From Onchidella celtica (Eukaryota > Mollusca > Gastropoda > Systellommatophora > Onchidiidae): DNA of 64,000 nt. Below the pieces are notes generated by a model that worked only from the letters and a program-made list of their open reading frames with translations, did not search any database and had not been told where the DNA came from. Below, piece by piece: positions 44,701-56,185 of the stretch (positions are counted from its first letter, which is position 1; each line of letters opens with the position of its first letter). The stretch is from positions 11,316,261 through 11,380,260 of the forward strand of contig OZ007576.1 in the NCBI GenBank assembly GCA_963931925.1. The letters run 5' to 3'. A program made the translations under genes and the position numbers.

Positions 44701-47700
44701 TTTTCTATTTTCGGAAGCTTTTTTTAAAGTAATAAACAGTTTTATCTATGTTATCTTATGTAGGTTTGGGTCTATACAAATACACATGTACATGTGTGTA
44801 TTGCAGTTGGTAGTGGCACATTAGGTCAAAAGTTTAGGAAATTTTTCTGTAAGTAGTTCCCACCCCTATGAACACACACAGAGGATTTCTTTGAGTTATT
44901 TTCCAATAGTACTTAATCATGGACTCATCATGTTAAGTAAAAGCACTAATCTGTCTTCTCACATTGTGGCTTAGCGTGAAATGGCTCCAAGGAAAAGTAA
45001 AGCAAGGCACACAAAAAAGGCATTATTCACACAAATATTAATGTATGATATAATTTTACAGGCAAAATGAAACAAATCACCACCTTGGGAAAAAAGCACA
45101 ACAATGTGCATGACAAATGCAAAGGTGCTGAATAGTATATTTGCGTGTTGGCAGGAAGAACTCACTTCTGGACCAAATAGCGCAGGGATTTAGCCAGGGT
45201 CTTGTTGAAGAGATAATAATTTATAGCTTTATCCAATGAATCAACAGCTGCAAAGACATCCCATCCCACCGAGATGCACATCGCAGCTTTCAAACCGGCA
45301 CCAGTTTTTGCCATATAGTTGAACAGGATCATGCTGAAACCGTTAGCATTTGGTCAAATGAAGCACAGAGTACATGAAAGCACAGAATGAAATCAATCAG
45401 AGGCTGAGTATGACCATCATTCATAGTCCATTATGCTGCATGTGAAAGCAAAGCAGTGTCATCCTACAAATAATTCTGTAACTGTTTTCTGCAAGTAAAT
45501 GGAAAATGTATCACTGAGGTGTCTGGTATCATGAACCTGAAGTTTTGACTCCTTTTCTCTTTTTTGTGTCTATAATCAGTTGATCCACCAGCGATGCAAC
45601 AAGCATCTCAACAGTCCCATAGGGCCTAGACTTATTCTGAACAGTCTCACCTGCATATACAGCCCAATCCACTTATCTTGACATGGCTTTTGTTGACATT
45701 CTGGGTAACTTGACACAATTTTTAAGTCCCAACCTGTTCCTTCTTCAATGCTACTAAAATTTCCCCGTAATTAGACGTGTCATTCCATTCTCTCCTCTTA
45801 TATCAACACATTTCTCCCTGACCAGAGCACAAAGTGCACTAGATCTACTACTGTGCTGCTCAAATTGCCTACGCAACTCCCCTCATATAAGACCTCTTTA
45901 CTTCTTTTTGCGGTGCTGGCGGGAAGGCGTGGGAGAGGGTGTGTGTGGACAAGAGGATGACCCCTGGCTTCAATAAAGTGAGTGTGAAGTGTCATGCAAA
46001 AGTGCATGGCAGTAAAAGGAAATAGTACTACAAACTGTGGATGTTTTCTGGGTTTTTTTCACAAACCATTCGTGCTCTGTTGATACAACGACTTGACCTA
46101 GATCTCTTGGTTAACTGCCATACTGTGTGTGTATTGATATCATCACTTCTGAAGAAATACTCAAGTTGAAACTAAAAAGAAATAGTAAAACACTGAGCAT
46201 TTCGTGTATCACTACAGTATCTCGCCGATATCGGCAAATGTTTACCATGCAACTGCACCACGCAACAATGATACTGGAGGAACGAGTGACAGTATGCCGA
46301 TAATTATGTTGATGATGTTTGATCCCCCCCACCTTTTTTTTTTGGTTCTTTTCCACCACTAAACTGATATTTTGACTTTCTCTTCACTCGATGCAATTCG
46401 GACGGTCCCACTGATGTCGAGATATTAGGATTCCACTGTATATACATGGATTTCCAAAGAAAGACTCCTTTCTGTCTCATCCACCCTAAAGCACAAATAT
46501 ACTTTTATAAGCTTACGAATCCATGCATCTGAATTAGCATCTAAAACATAAATAACGGGTGATATGTAGCAAACAATAGCAAATGGCCGATCAACCAGCG
46601 TATTGACCATGCATGACCAGTTGTTTCACTGATGATCTAGACGCTTCGATTTTACCCTACGCTTCGATTTTACCCTAACTGAATTTGTACTGCCTACTTT
46701 GTATTCGGTCTGACGAACAATACTGGATCTAGAATGCAAAGCAAAAAGCAGTCTATATTTGTCGCAGCATCACTTGCAAAGCAGTTTTATTTTGGAAGGA
46801 TTTGAGACCTTTTCACAATTAATGTTTAAAGCAAATTACATCACAGGAGACAAATGTTGCCAAATTGCATAATCAAGCTGCATTCCAGCCAAAGCATTTT
46901 TCATCAAATGGGGCCATTGAATTATAATGCAAGAACAGCTTTATAATAGCATGGGGTATACATATGACAAATGTCAATTGTTTGATGACTAAAGCCAGTT
47001 TCAACAGCAGCTATGATAATGCACAACTCAAGCCTTTGATTGATTTCACTGGGAAAGAAATGCATAAATTACTTACTTTTCAAAAATTCTACACAGCATT
47101 TTAGCCAGACGATTGTTGAGAATCCAGAAATTTACAGTTTGCTCCAGCGTTTTGGTGGATTCTAGCAAATCATAAGCCGGGGAACAAACCATTGCTGCAA
47201 TAATCTGTGCTTGACTGCCAGTTTTAGCTAGGTAGTTGAAAAGGATTACTCTAAACAGAAAAGGGAATACACATGAAACTGCAACGATTCATTGTTATGA
47301 AATACGACAGTTCTAAGGCTGAATGCATAGTAAACCTGACAAAGCGCCATAAAAATTAAGGATGAGGACATAAAGGTAGGACAAATGAAAAATAAAGAGA
47401 TAAAGGCCATGACGCCAGAAACTGTCCGGGAAGAATGCTGCCTGTTGCATTTTTCTCGGCAAGATGAAGACTAGTTTAAATAAGATGTGGAGAATTTTGT
47501 CACAAGCCATATTGAATTGCAACACTTTAAATCTGCAACTCTTACATAAATCAAATAACAATCTGAATGCATGATTTGAAATCAGCATAAAATATGAAAT
47601 TCCAAAAATCTATGAATCAAACCCCTCAGTAAGAGATAAGAAGCAAGTTATTGTCAGCAATTTTCTACTATCAGATTATTCATATTTGCCTCAAACTGAA

Positions 47701-50700
47701 ACATGACCTTAAGCACAAGTAGTGTAATCCCTAAGAATGAATTATCTCAATGTATATTCTTAGCAGTTCTCCTCTGCATTGAATAGCAGGCTACTCACCC
47801 TCCCAGAGATACTCCCACACCTACAACAGGGGCATCTGGATACTTGCTTTTGACATGATCAATGACCAATTCCAGGTCCTCAGTATTAGCAGCACAGTAG
47901 GTACGCGGAGTCTGTGTTGTTATAATTAGATTCAATAAAGCACACTTAAGAAAACAATAAAACAATTTCTATTTTGTACAAACTGACTGATCAAATGTAC
48001 ATGTCTTAAATCTGTTGGAAATCCTGACATTACACTGAGACGTACTTAATGTGCTCATCGTAGACATTTTTACAAATTTAAAGTCTGTCAGATTTGTCAG
48101 TAAAATATGAGGATAACCTGCAAAACATGAGCTCCATAGTTCTTAAACTGCCTATAGAGCCATGCAATTGTGAAATATATTTGTGCTTGGCACTAGTCCA
48201 ATAACATATGGCACCTTGAGGTGTTCAAGCCATTTATCACATTCTTCTCTTGGACCTCATACAACAGAAAACCACCCATTTTCCAATTAAAAGGATCTTT
48301 GCCATTCACCACACATAAATGGGAACATACATTACTTGGATTCAGATACACCAGACCATCAAGAAATTGGCACGAATGTACATGTGATCCTTCAGTAAAT
48401 GCTACTGATGAAATGAGGTCATGATTTAAAGGAATGCTGTACTATTTTCATTTACTTTCCCTGGTTTCTATTTGTTTCACAGGCTAAACAGACAGTCGCC
48501 CAATTCATTTCCTACCTTCAGGTCGGTATCCCCTGTTCCTCTATTGTTGAATACAACACTTCTGTAGCCCAAGTCCGTTGCATCATGCACCATGTGGAGA
48601 ATATAGTTTTCTTTACTGCTGCCTGTTGAAAGAATCAATATTATCAAAATCCTCTCTCTCACTTCTGATTTGCCTGCCTCAAAAAAACACACAAACATAA
48701 CTTCTCTCTCAATTTCTGTCCTCCTGTATGGTGACCATAGAGATACTATAATAAACTAGAGTCCGCACGCATGCACAAGTGCAACGCGTCGCAGTGGCCC
48801 CAATTGGCCTACATGCGCGCCATGTTGACTTGGGAAGGATTCGCTAGCGAGCAGGCGCTGGCTGTTCGACATCTCAAGGAATAGTAATCCCATCCCCGCC
48901 AATAATTATGTCAAAGTCATAATAGATATACTACAAATACGATGCAACTCAGGCTGTTGTTGCGGAGACAGTTTTTTTTACATAGAAAGCTAAAGCTGAA
49001 CAGTGAACACCGCAATATTTTCTGTTTGGTTTTGTAATCAGACTACGTCCCCCAAACAACGTTCTTCAAAATAACAAGTTCATAACTGGTAAAACTAGGA
49101 AGAGTCAGGGAAATTACAACATGCATAGCTTTGAAAAGAAAATCATGAGAAGGGCATGTTAGTAGTATATAACAAGGAAAAATGTTCACCTTCATACAGA
49201 AACAAAAAATATATATATTTTAGAGGTATAACTGGATCATATAAATAAAGAAAGAAAGAAGAGAATAGACATGAAAACTTTCAATTTTCTTCTCTCTCCG
49301 CACCAGCTTTTTCTTGCTATTTCTTAATTCAGCGGCCTTTGCACAGCTTTCTTTTCTTTGCATAAATTAATCTCTGCCTTTGTCCTCTCAAGATGATCTT
49401 CGATTGAGTGGTGGGCATATGAGTGATCTAGATCATACATACATGCCTTGGCCGGGGGGGGGGGGGGGGGGGGGGGTTGTTCAGCTCTCAGGATTTTTCC
49501 TCTTTGTGGGAGATGGTCTTCTTGGAGTTGGCAGTTTCTGCTTGAGGGAAGGATAATTTTCGAAAACAGATGGAATTGCCTTTGGTCTTAGTGTCTGTTT
49601 ATCGAGCCCTGCGTAATTGTCAGAGCTTAGGAAGTGAGCACTACACACTTAGTCATTCTTGGTTGGATACCAAGGCTTCCCATTCTCAGTTTGTCTACTT
49701 ATTCTGGCAATCCATTTAGCCAATCTCTCTGATTCCTTCCACGGAAAGCAAAAAAAAAAAAAAAGCAAAAAAATAAGTCACAATAAAAAATTGTTGTTAT
49801 TGTTTGATAAATAATATCGACTGGCATTTTCCATATTGTTGTATTATGTGCATCTTTGCCTTTTCAGGAAAATGAGGATTGAAAATTCAAAGAGTTGTGT
49901 AACATCTGGGGTTTGTTCCAGACCTTTCAAAATCGAAACTTAAAGATTGGAATGGCACTTATAATGAAAAGAGGAGTGAGAGAACCACTTTCATGACAAA
50001 GGCTAAAAAATCAGCACAGTGTCGCAAACAACAATATGGCAATGCCCCACGATATACTCATATTGATAAATATATTACAATAGGTTTTGATCTTTAGCCC
50101 TTCCCTATTGTCAATCCAATGCACTAAATGATCAAGTTGTTTGGACGTACGTTTTATTCATATCAAAGAGGAATTAGGCCTATGGAGATAACCTTGCCAC
50201 CCAGTCCCATCATGGCTGTCTGTTTTAACTGAGACAATCCAAAACACAAGGGTGATGGGGGTGGGAGGAGAATGATGCAGTACGATGACACGTAAATCTA
50301 GACATTATTAGCCCAGAGCATTTAACGTCCTATCTCCTTGAAACTGAGCCATCACTGTGCAGTCAACTCGGGGCCGCTTTGGCACTTGTTCATAAAAGAC
50401 CCAGGTCTTTGATTCTCTTCTGCCTTTCCTCTCCCCCCCCCCCCCCCCCCCCCCAGTCTTTCCTGTGTTTCTTCGCAAATGTGTAATTATAATTAAGACA
50501 AATGGATGTACAAATCACAGATGGCGTGCGTGGGAGAGATTGAAAGATGTTGTTATCGTAAACTGGGCTTGCTCAGCCTTAGATGGGAAGTGCAGAAGGA
50601 TAGAAATGATTTATGGAATTCTGAACCATCTTGCATACAGAAAAAATAACCCTCTGACTTCCGAAATCGCCACCCCAAGTCAAAATGGTCGCCACGAGAC

Positions 50701-52991
50701 TCTAATAGTTCCACGTCGTGTGACACCGTGCGCACTCTAGCGTAATAATATCTCTATGATGGTGACTGATAACTGAAGGGATTAGAATTAGAAGGGGTGT
50801 GATTGCCATTTGACTGCTTTTGAGAAAAGAAACAAAAAACATCATTTCAGTATAAACCAATCAAATTAAAATTTAATATTTTAATGTTTTACCCGATGGG
50901 TTGATGTCAGTGAGGCAAACATTCATTAAATCTGATTGGTTTACACTGAAATGATGTTTTTCACTTTATTCTCAAAAGCAGTCACATGGTGCTTAGATCC
51001 CTTCTAATTCTAATCCCCCAAATTTTATTTCGCAAAATCATTTTCAAAGAGAATGTTTTCACTGGAAGGACAGAAAGGTAGTGTTTTGACACCAGTTCAT
51101 AAATTCTCAAAAATGGAAAGACAGCAGGTGTGAAAACGTGTAAAATGATGACAATAAAACCTGTTAGGCCTGGCAGCAGAAGGATAGTTGGTCTTGTATC
51201 CTGAGGATAAGTGCTGTTGTTACTTTCTTCCCAATCAAGTCTGATTTCCCCACCATCAGGGGTTTTTAAATATTCACTGCAAAAGAACACAAAATGAATG
51301 TTTATACAAACAATCAGAAATATATATTAATTAACAGCTTTTAAGTTAGGTAAAACGTACTTAGTTGAAACTTTGAGCATTTGAATTACCCAAAACTTAT
51401 TCAAGATGCATCTCTTTGCCATCATTTATTCTAATTTCACTCTGATGTTTGTGACATGGTATGAACATGCTTGCTCTTAAAATGATTTGGATATTAAAAA
51501 ATATGGGTACCTGACGCTTCATGTACACTGTGACAACCTATTTTCAAAAACTTTCATATTTTTCGCTACTTTATAGAACACTTTCTATCACACAATTTTA
51601 CTGTCAAACACAAGCAATGAAAGTTAATATTACATATTTTACATATGTTTTTCATTACCCACCAAAAGTCACCAGAGTTCCAGATTGTTATTCATTAACC
51701 TTTTGCCGCCAAGCCCAAACATCCTTCCTTCCTTTACCAGCATAACAGATTTTTGGGTAGAATAGAAAGACAACCGGAGGTATGAAAAATTAAGAGTGTA
51801 AAACATGCCAGAGCAATGTTGGCCAATATGTTGGCCTCAAGGCAGTTATGGCATGAAACGGGAGGGCTGATATATTGGCTGTGCAGCGGTCTTCTGCAAC
51901 ATATGATGGGCTGATATATCAGCCTTGTGGCAGCAAGAGGGTTAATGTTACAGGACATGAAAAATGTTTAAACTTTTAATTTTTTTTCTTTAACCATCAA
52001 AGTCACCAGAGTTATGGACTGTTGTTGACTAAATGATCAAAGTTTTAACTTACCTTTTGTAATCGACTGCAGGACTGGATTGGATCACAACCCTAACAAT
52101 AGTCTGAACTCGAGATTCAAAACACCACCATGTTGGCCAGAATTTCTCTTTCGCAACAGGACAATGTTGAAATAGAAACTTCCTCAGCCTTTGATCTCCA
52201 CAAGCTATGACAGGTTTCTTGAAAGATATGATAAGAAAATATTGTTACAACTACCAAAAGCTGAAAACATTTTGTTGAGTTAAGACAATTAGGGAATGTA
52301 AACAAACACAGCATTAAAAATGATATGATGACAAATGATCACCTCAAAATATTGGTTTATGGTAAGTTGGCTATCTATATTATAATAAGGATGGCAATTT
52401 CATACTGTGAGCCAAAAATTGTTATACCATAAAATACTTTCAATTTCTTCATTTCACTTTTTCTTCATTAGTATCAATCAAACATCCACAATTCAGAAAC
52501 TCTACCGTACAAAAAAATGATCTGGTGCCTGAATTAATTCATGTGAAAAAATAAAACAGTCATAAAGTTGTATTCCAAACAACCTCATAAGGGATGAAAA
52601 CGGTACAAAATTAAATAACTTGGCAGAGGGCCCCCAAGGAACAAAAAGACCTTCCAGTAATTAACTAGGACATGAGATGAAGTTGTGGTATCAAATTCTA
52701 ACCTGTAGTCTCATAAAAGTAGATAGATAGCGATAGATACCATTTGGCTGGGTACAAAATGATGCAGAATTTCAATCTTCGATGAACATTTTTCACTAAA
52801 GTTTGAACAACAGAGTGACATTAAGGGAAAACAATATAAATTACGACCTACAGGTACCAGTGTTCTTACAATTTACTCACCTTTACTACATACACAAAAT
52901 AGTAAGTGGCATAAAGCCCTGCAAAACAAAAGGAGGCTGCAAAAGATGGGTGTTCTAGAGTTTTTGTGACAAATGACCACAGGATTTCCAT
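37957..52991 (-). CDS. ABHD3: ABHD1/ABHD3-type alpha/beta hydrolase (phospholipase), nine exons, one in two versions
   Basis: Coding exons on the minus strand: 52991-52881, 52217-52054, 51276-51161, 48622-48516, 47911-47799, then either 47250-47077 (6a) or 45333-45166 (6b), 43596-43542, 38922-38757 and 38129-37957. All junctions are GT-AG with matching phase, giving 390 residues with 6b or 392 with 6a. Residues 17-36 are an N-terminal membrane anchor. Family landmarks follow in order: [62 protein letters not shown]. The nucleophile is Ser201 in GVSLG, with Asp326/327 ([11 protein letters not shown]) and His356 (GGHIGFLEG) completing the triad in 6b numbering. ABHD3 cleaves medium-chain and oxidatively truncated phosphatidylcholines at membranes. 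ABHD1 is the close alternative name. A 5' UTR exon near 54640-54720 is possible but unproven. Confidence 0.93.
40210..40754. repeat. Degenerate flank of the 66-bp minisatellite
   Basis: Irregular CTCTCTCAAAGAACCAGAG-like units of about 30-40 bp, with CT-rich runs at 40437-40467 and 40584-40630, grade into the regular array to the right. Confidence 0.65.
40755..41545. repeat. Minisatellite, 66-bp unit, about 12 copies
   Basis: The core AAAGAACCAAAATGCAGC recurs at 40777, 40845, 40911, 40977, 41043, 41109, 41175, 41241, 41307, 41373, 41423 and 41489. The spacing is 66 bp except for one 68-bp and one 50-bp step. Each unit looks like two related halves that both start CTCTCTCAAAGA. Because 66 is a multiple of 3, long repetitive open frames appear on both strands. 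Confidence 0.92.
41640..41754. repeat. (GA)n microsatellite
   Basis: Nearly pure GA dinucleotide run, longest from about 41690 to 41754. Confidence 0.95.
43037..43150. mobile_element. Small fold-back repeat, copy 1
   Basis: The ends TAGGGGACCGTGG and its complement face inward. The core GTGTTCACTGCTCA is shared with three other copies in this gene. Confidence 0.6.
43171..43280. mobile_element. Small fold-back repeat, copy 2 (inverted)
   Basis: Same family in reverse: AGAGCTGAGCAGTGAGCACAAC, shortened here to its core, lies between GTTAGGAGAG and CTCCTCCAAC ends. Confidence 0.55.
44071..44309. mobile_element. Small fold-back repeat, copy 3, with long outer arms
   Basis: Arms of about 60 bp match in inverse orientation: CTTAAGACTGTAGTAACTC on the left against the complement of GAATTACTACAGTCTTAGG on the right, then CGAAAAAG and GTTG..TAGGGG. 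The centre is the shared GTGTTCACTGCTCAGCTGTA core. Confidence 0.65.
45166..45333 (-). other. ABHD3: ABHD3-like alternative exon 6b
   Basis: 168 bp with the same phases as 6a, a GGTTTCAG acceptor and a GTGAGT donor. It encodes [18 protein letters not shown], then [20 protein letters not shown] and [15 protein letters not shown]. It is the version closer to vertebrate ABHD3 (SVGWNTFACSESLEK). A pogo-like element (45660-46438) sits between it and 6a. Confidence 0.88.
45660..46438 (-). mobile_element. Non-autonomous pogo/Tigger-like element, copy 2, between exons 6a and 6b
   Basis: 779 bp flanked by TA on both sides (45658-45659 and 46439-46440). On the minus strand it begins CAGTGGAATCCTAATATCTC and ends GTGGATTGGGCTG. 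It is the inverted counterpart of the copy at 18899-19720. No transposase is encoded. Confidence 0.8.
47077..47250 (-). other. ABHD3: ABHD3-like alternative exon 6a
   Basis: 174 bp, phase entering after two codon bases and leaving after two, with a CTGTTTAG acceptor and a GTAAGT donor. It encodes [20 protein letters not shown], then [19 protein letters not shown] and a LNNRLAKML stretch. It aligns end to end with exon 6b at about 20 of 55 positions. Relative to 6b and vertebrate ABHD3 it lacks the SVGW motif. The frame is open and the splice sites are canonical, so it does not look like a dead exon. Confidence 0.8.
48957..49067. mobile_element. Small fold-back repeat, copy 4, nested in the 2.0-kb element
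   Basis: Contains GAAAGCTAAAGCTGAACAGTG and TTTTGTAATCAGACTACGTC-like cores of the family (core positions about 48982-49052), in the same orientation as copy 2. Confidence 0.55.
49454..49476. repeat. Poly(G) run, 23 bases
   Basis: Uninterrupted G run; length in the assembly may be unreliable. Confidence 0.9.
50433..50454. repeat. Poly(C) run, 22 bases
   Basis: Uninterrupted C run near the other end of the same 2.0-kb element. Confidence 0.9.
50777..51018. mobile_element. Long-armed MITE in ABHD3-like intron 3
   Basis: Arms of about 85-90 bp pair in inverse orientation: GGGATTAGAATTAGAAGGG, TGACTGCTTTTGAGAA and ACATCATTTCAGT are all repeated as complements between 50935 and 51018. The loop is about 70 bp. 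It starts 10 bp beyond the right target repeat of the 2.0-kb element. Its own target repeat is not clear. Confidence 0.7.
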
Positions 52992-54190
52992 CAGGTAAAA
53001 TATTCCAAAGGTCTCCTCTAGAATATTGGGCTTCTGACGAGCTCTACCAACACTTTGATAGATTACCTATCTTGTTGATTTTTAAGGTACAGCTCTCAAA
53101 ACTCAGTCTGCAGAAGAAGATAAATGCCAATTGGTGAATAATTAACAATTAAAACTAAAGGTCCTCACATGCACTAATGGCATTAATGACTCACACAAGA
53201 CAAGCAACATTGTATGAATACTGCTTTCAATATAATAAATAATAAATAAATGCACCAGCTGTGGGTCATCATGTTCTGGAAATGAATTCTTTTGCAGTAC
53301 ACTATTTTGAACACAGTTCTCATGGCAGCTGATGCAATATATATATCATTCAAAATGTAGATCATCAAAAAGCACATATATGATATGCTGTTGCAGTACA
53401 TGTCTGTTATCTGTAACCTTGAAGCACAGAAAGGAACGTTTACTTTGCATGCCACTTAAAGTGTAAAGGAAAAGTAAGCATTTCTAAGTGTGTCTCACTT
53501 TGTAAGGTAGGTTGTAATCATTTCAATTATCGTGCACTAGAGGACTTGTACATTTATTTTCAATTTAAAATTGATCAGGAATGACCTTGACCTGTGCAAG
53601 CTGGTTAGAAAAAAGGCCATTTTGGACTGAAAGACAATAAACAAAAACAAAATAATGCCTTCAGGCACCGATTTACATGATGACAAACTAACATCCAGGA
53701 AAGATCAGATAAATGACCAATAGATCAACTGGTAGACCATTCACCTGCAAAGCAAAGGGCTTATTTTCAGCATCTAGTTTATGTTTTCTTCTCCCACTAA
53801 TCCTAATGGTAAAAAGGGTTTGATATTGTTTTTGGTTCTTTTCCATTTGAACTGTCTCCTCTGCAAAACAAGTCAATTTCTTTTCAATCTGCAGCTCTTT
53901 CTCTATCCACCATCTCTTTTTGATTTCGTCTCTCCTCGTCCTCTTCATTTATATGTGTGTCTCTGTCTCTCTCCCCAGCTGAACCACTTTCACTTTCAGT
54001 TTTCTTACAGTTTAACATTTTGAAAACTTGGAAGTCTCAAAAGACTTATCATTCACTCCGTTGCCACGGAGTTCAGCCACTAGCCCACTACTTACTTAAA
54101 AAAAAAAAGAAAAAAAGCAAGATCATGATTCAAATTCTTCATGCTGGAGCTACTAAATAAAAAAAACTACAACAGGAGGTGGGGGGGGGG
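52992..54190. other. Upstream region of the ABHD3-like gene
   Basis: The start of the transcript should lie here or a little farther right. No second coding exon was found upstream of the ATG at 52991. Short open frames show no domain. Confidence 0.35.
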
Positions 54191-54504
54191 GGCTGCTAGT
54201 TAGTATAATGACTTAAACCCACTGTGCTATGAAGTTTGTCTGATTTGGAGAATAACAAATTATTATTAGGGCTGTAATTTCATAGTGAAAAGTGAAATGA
54301 TTATAGCTATTAATCTAGCTCAGAATGCATTACGACCATTACGGGAGGGCTGCTAGTTAGTATAATGACTTACTCAGTGTGCTATGAAGCTTGTCTGATT
54401 TGGAGAATAACAAATTATTATTACTATTAGGGCTGTAATTTCATAGTGAAGAGTGAAATGATTATAGCTATTAATCTAGCTCAGAGTGCATTACGACCTT
54501 CTTA
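54191..54504. repeat. Tandem duplication, two copies of about 157 bp
   Basis: The unit begins GGCTGCTAGTTAGTATAATG at 54191 and at 54348. The copies differ by small indels (an extra TTACTA in the second) and a few substitutions. A poly(G) run precedes the first copy. Confidence 0.88.
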
Positions 54505-55763
54505 CTGACTCACCGTGCCCTGACTGATTCAAGCACTTAAAAGTCTGTTTCAAACTTTCAAATTAAGTTATTTCTATCCCTTGTATAGGCCAATGTGAAA
54601 TGAGGAAGAAAAATTATTATTTACCCTCCTGTGGTGATCCGTCCCTGTTCTGAAGTGACACCTGCTGTCGCTCTTGCTTTCTGTATCAGAACAACACACG
54701 ATGAACATTTGATGAAATAAAAAAAAAAAAATCTACGATTCAACGAAAGTCCAAAGCTCAAAGGATTTGGATGGGCCTACTTTTTTTGGTCAAAAGTCCA
54801 GATCTAGACTAGTCTAGACCAATCCTACTATCACTACTGAGCCAATACCAGTTGGTCGCAGACTGATGAAACTTATCATTATCTGCATTTATTGCCGAGC
54901 AATGACTGCGGGTCCAAAGTCTATGCATGGCAAAAAGCGATTGCTGATAACAAAGCTACGGGATGACCGATATGATTTATCCATGAACCGAAGACGGCCT
55001 AGTTAGTAGCTATTCGCAGTTATCTGCGAAAAACCTGCAGGATATTCGCAGCGATGAACAAAAGGACCTGTGTGTATTCGCAGTCGCCCACAGATTAGCC
55101 ATGGGAAATTGGGCTCAAAAAGTAAAGTTAGACTTATCAAGAATGCAAGATGAATTAATTGACGACTCCTAATTCCCAGACTGACTGGCGTTTACCAACC
55201 ACTGTAGGAATTTTTGCAGACAGTATCCAACTGAAAACGAGTAGGCCCTATGTCCCTTTCTGTAGCCCTACTATATACACTGTTCACAGACGCGGAGATG
55301 AGAATTTGATGAGATCTTCGTTCAAGCAAATGATATAATGGAAGTATCTCCAAGAACAATTCATATACATTTTTCCAGATGCTTCGAGAATATTGGTGGA
55401 AAGTACAACATAATTATTAGTGTCAAACAAGGCATCCATGTATGCCATGTATAATTAATATGACACGATGTCGGACATTTTTTAAGGACCCCCCCCATAA
55501 TTCAAAGACCAGTTTGACATGTACGTTTGGCTAACTATGGAGTGCTGAAATAAAAAAAATGGATTGGACAAGTAAACTTGCAACTGTGAAGGAGATTCCC
55601 CAAAATGATATCAGAAGGGAAATGGTGCAAAGATGGAAGGTGGATGAATGAAAAGGGGAGTTGCAAGACTCGGATTTAAGGAGAAGACATCTGAGGAGAA
55701 CAAAATATTCTGGAGGAGAAGGATAAAAATTATGAAAAACTTGGAAAATAAATATGATGATGA
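54505..55763. other. No gene supported
   Basis: Contains a possible minus-strand 5' UTR exon ending at a GTAAAT donor (about 54640-54720). Nothing else is recognised. Confidence 0.3.
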
Positions 55764-55935
<172 letters not shown>

Positions 55936-56185
55936 GATATGCCGATATATCGGCCGGGAGGGGCCAGTTCTTGCCAATGTCCAAAAACTTTGGCACAGAG
56001 AATTTTCCCTGAATTTTACTGTATCTTTAACGATATGAAAAGTTGGAGGTCAACACTTTTATTATGAAGAGCAAGCCGCCCTGACTTCATGTGAGATTCA
56101 AATCATATAATACCCTGTTTCTTTTAACAAAGTTGATAAAGTCACTGACTTTTGCAATACAAAGTCTGTCATTGTCCTTTTTTTC

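Larger units (their letters stand above)
48736..50758. mobile_element. 2.0-kb non-autonomous DNA element with 8-bp target repeats
   Basis: The left end reads CATAGAGATACTATAATAAA and the right end is its imperfect complement (TAATAATATCTCTATG). Inverted similarity continues past CTAGAGTCCGCACG and again at TTGACTTGGG. ATGGTGAC lies directly on both sides (48728-48735 and 50759-50766). An 8-bp duplication indicates the hAT or P superfamily. It carries G- and C-runs (49454-49476 and 50433-50454) and a copy of the small fold-back family, but no transposase. It lies 106 bp from ABHD3-like exon 4. Confidence 0.78.
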
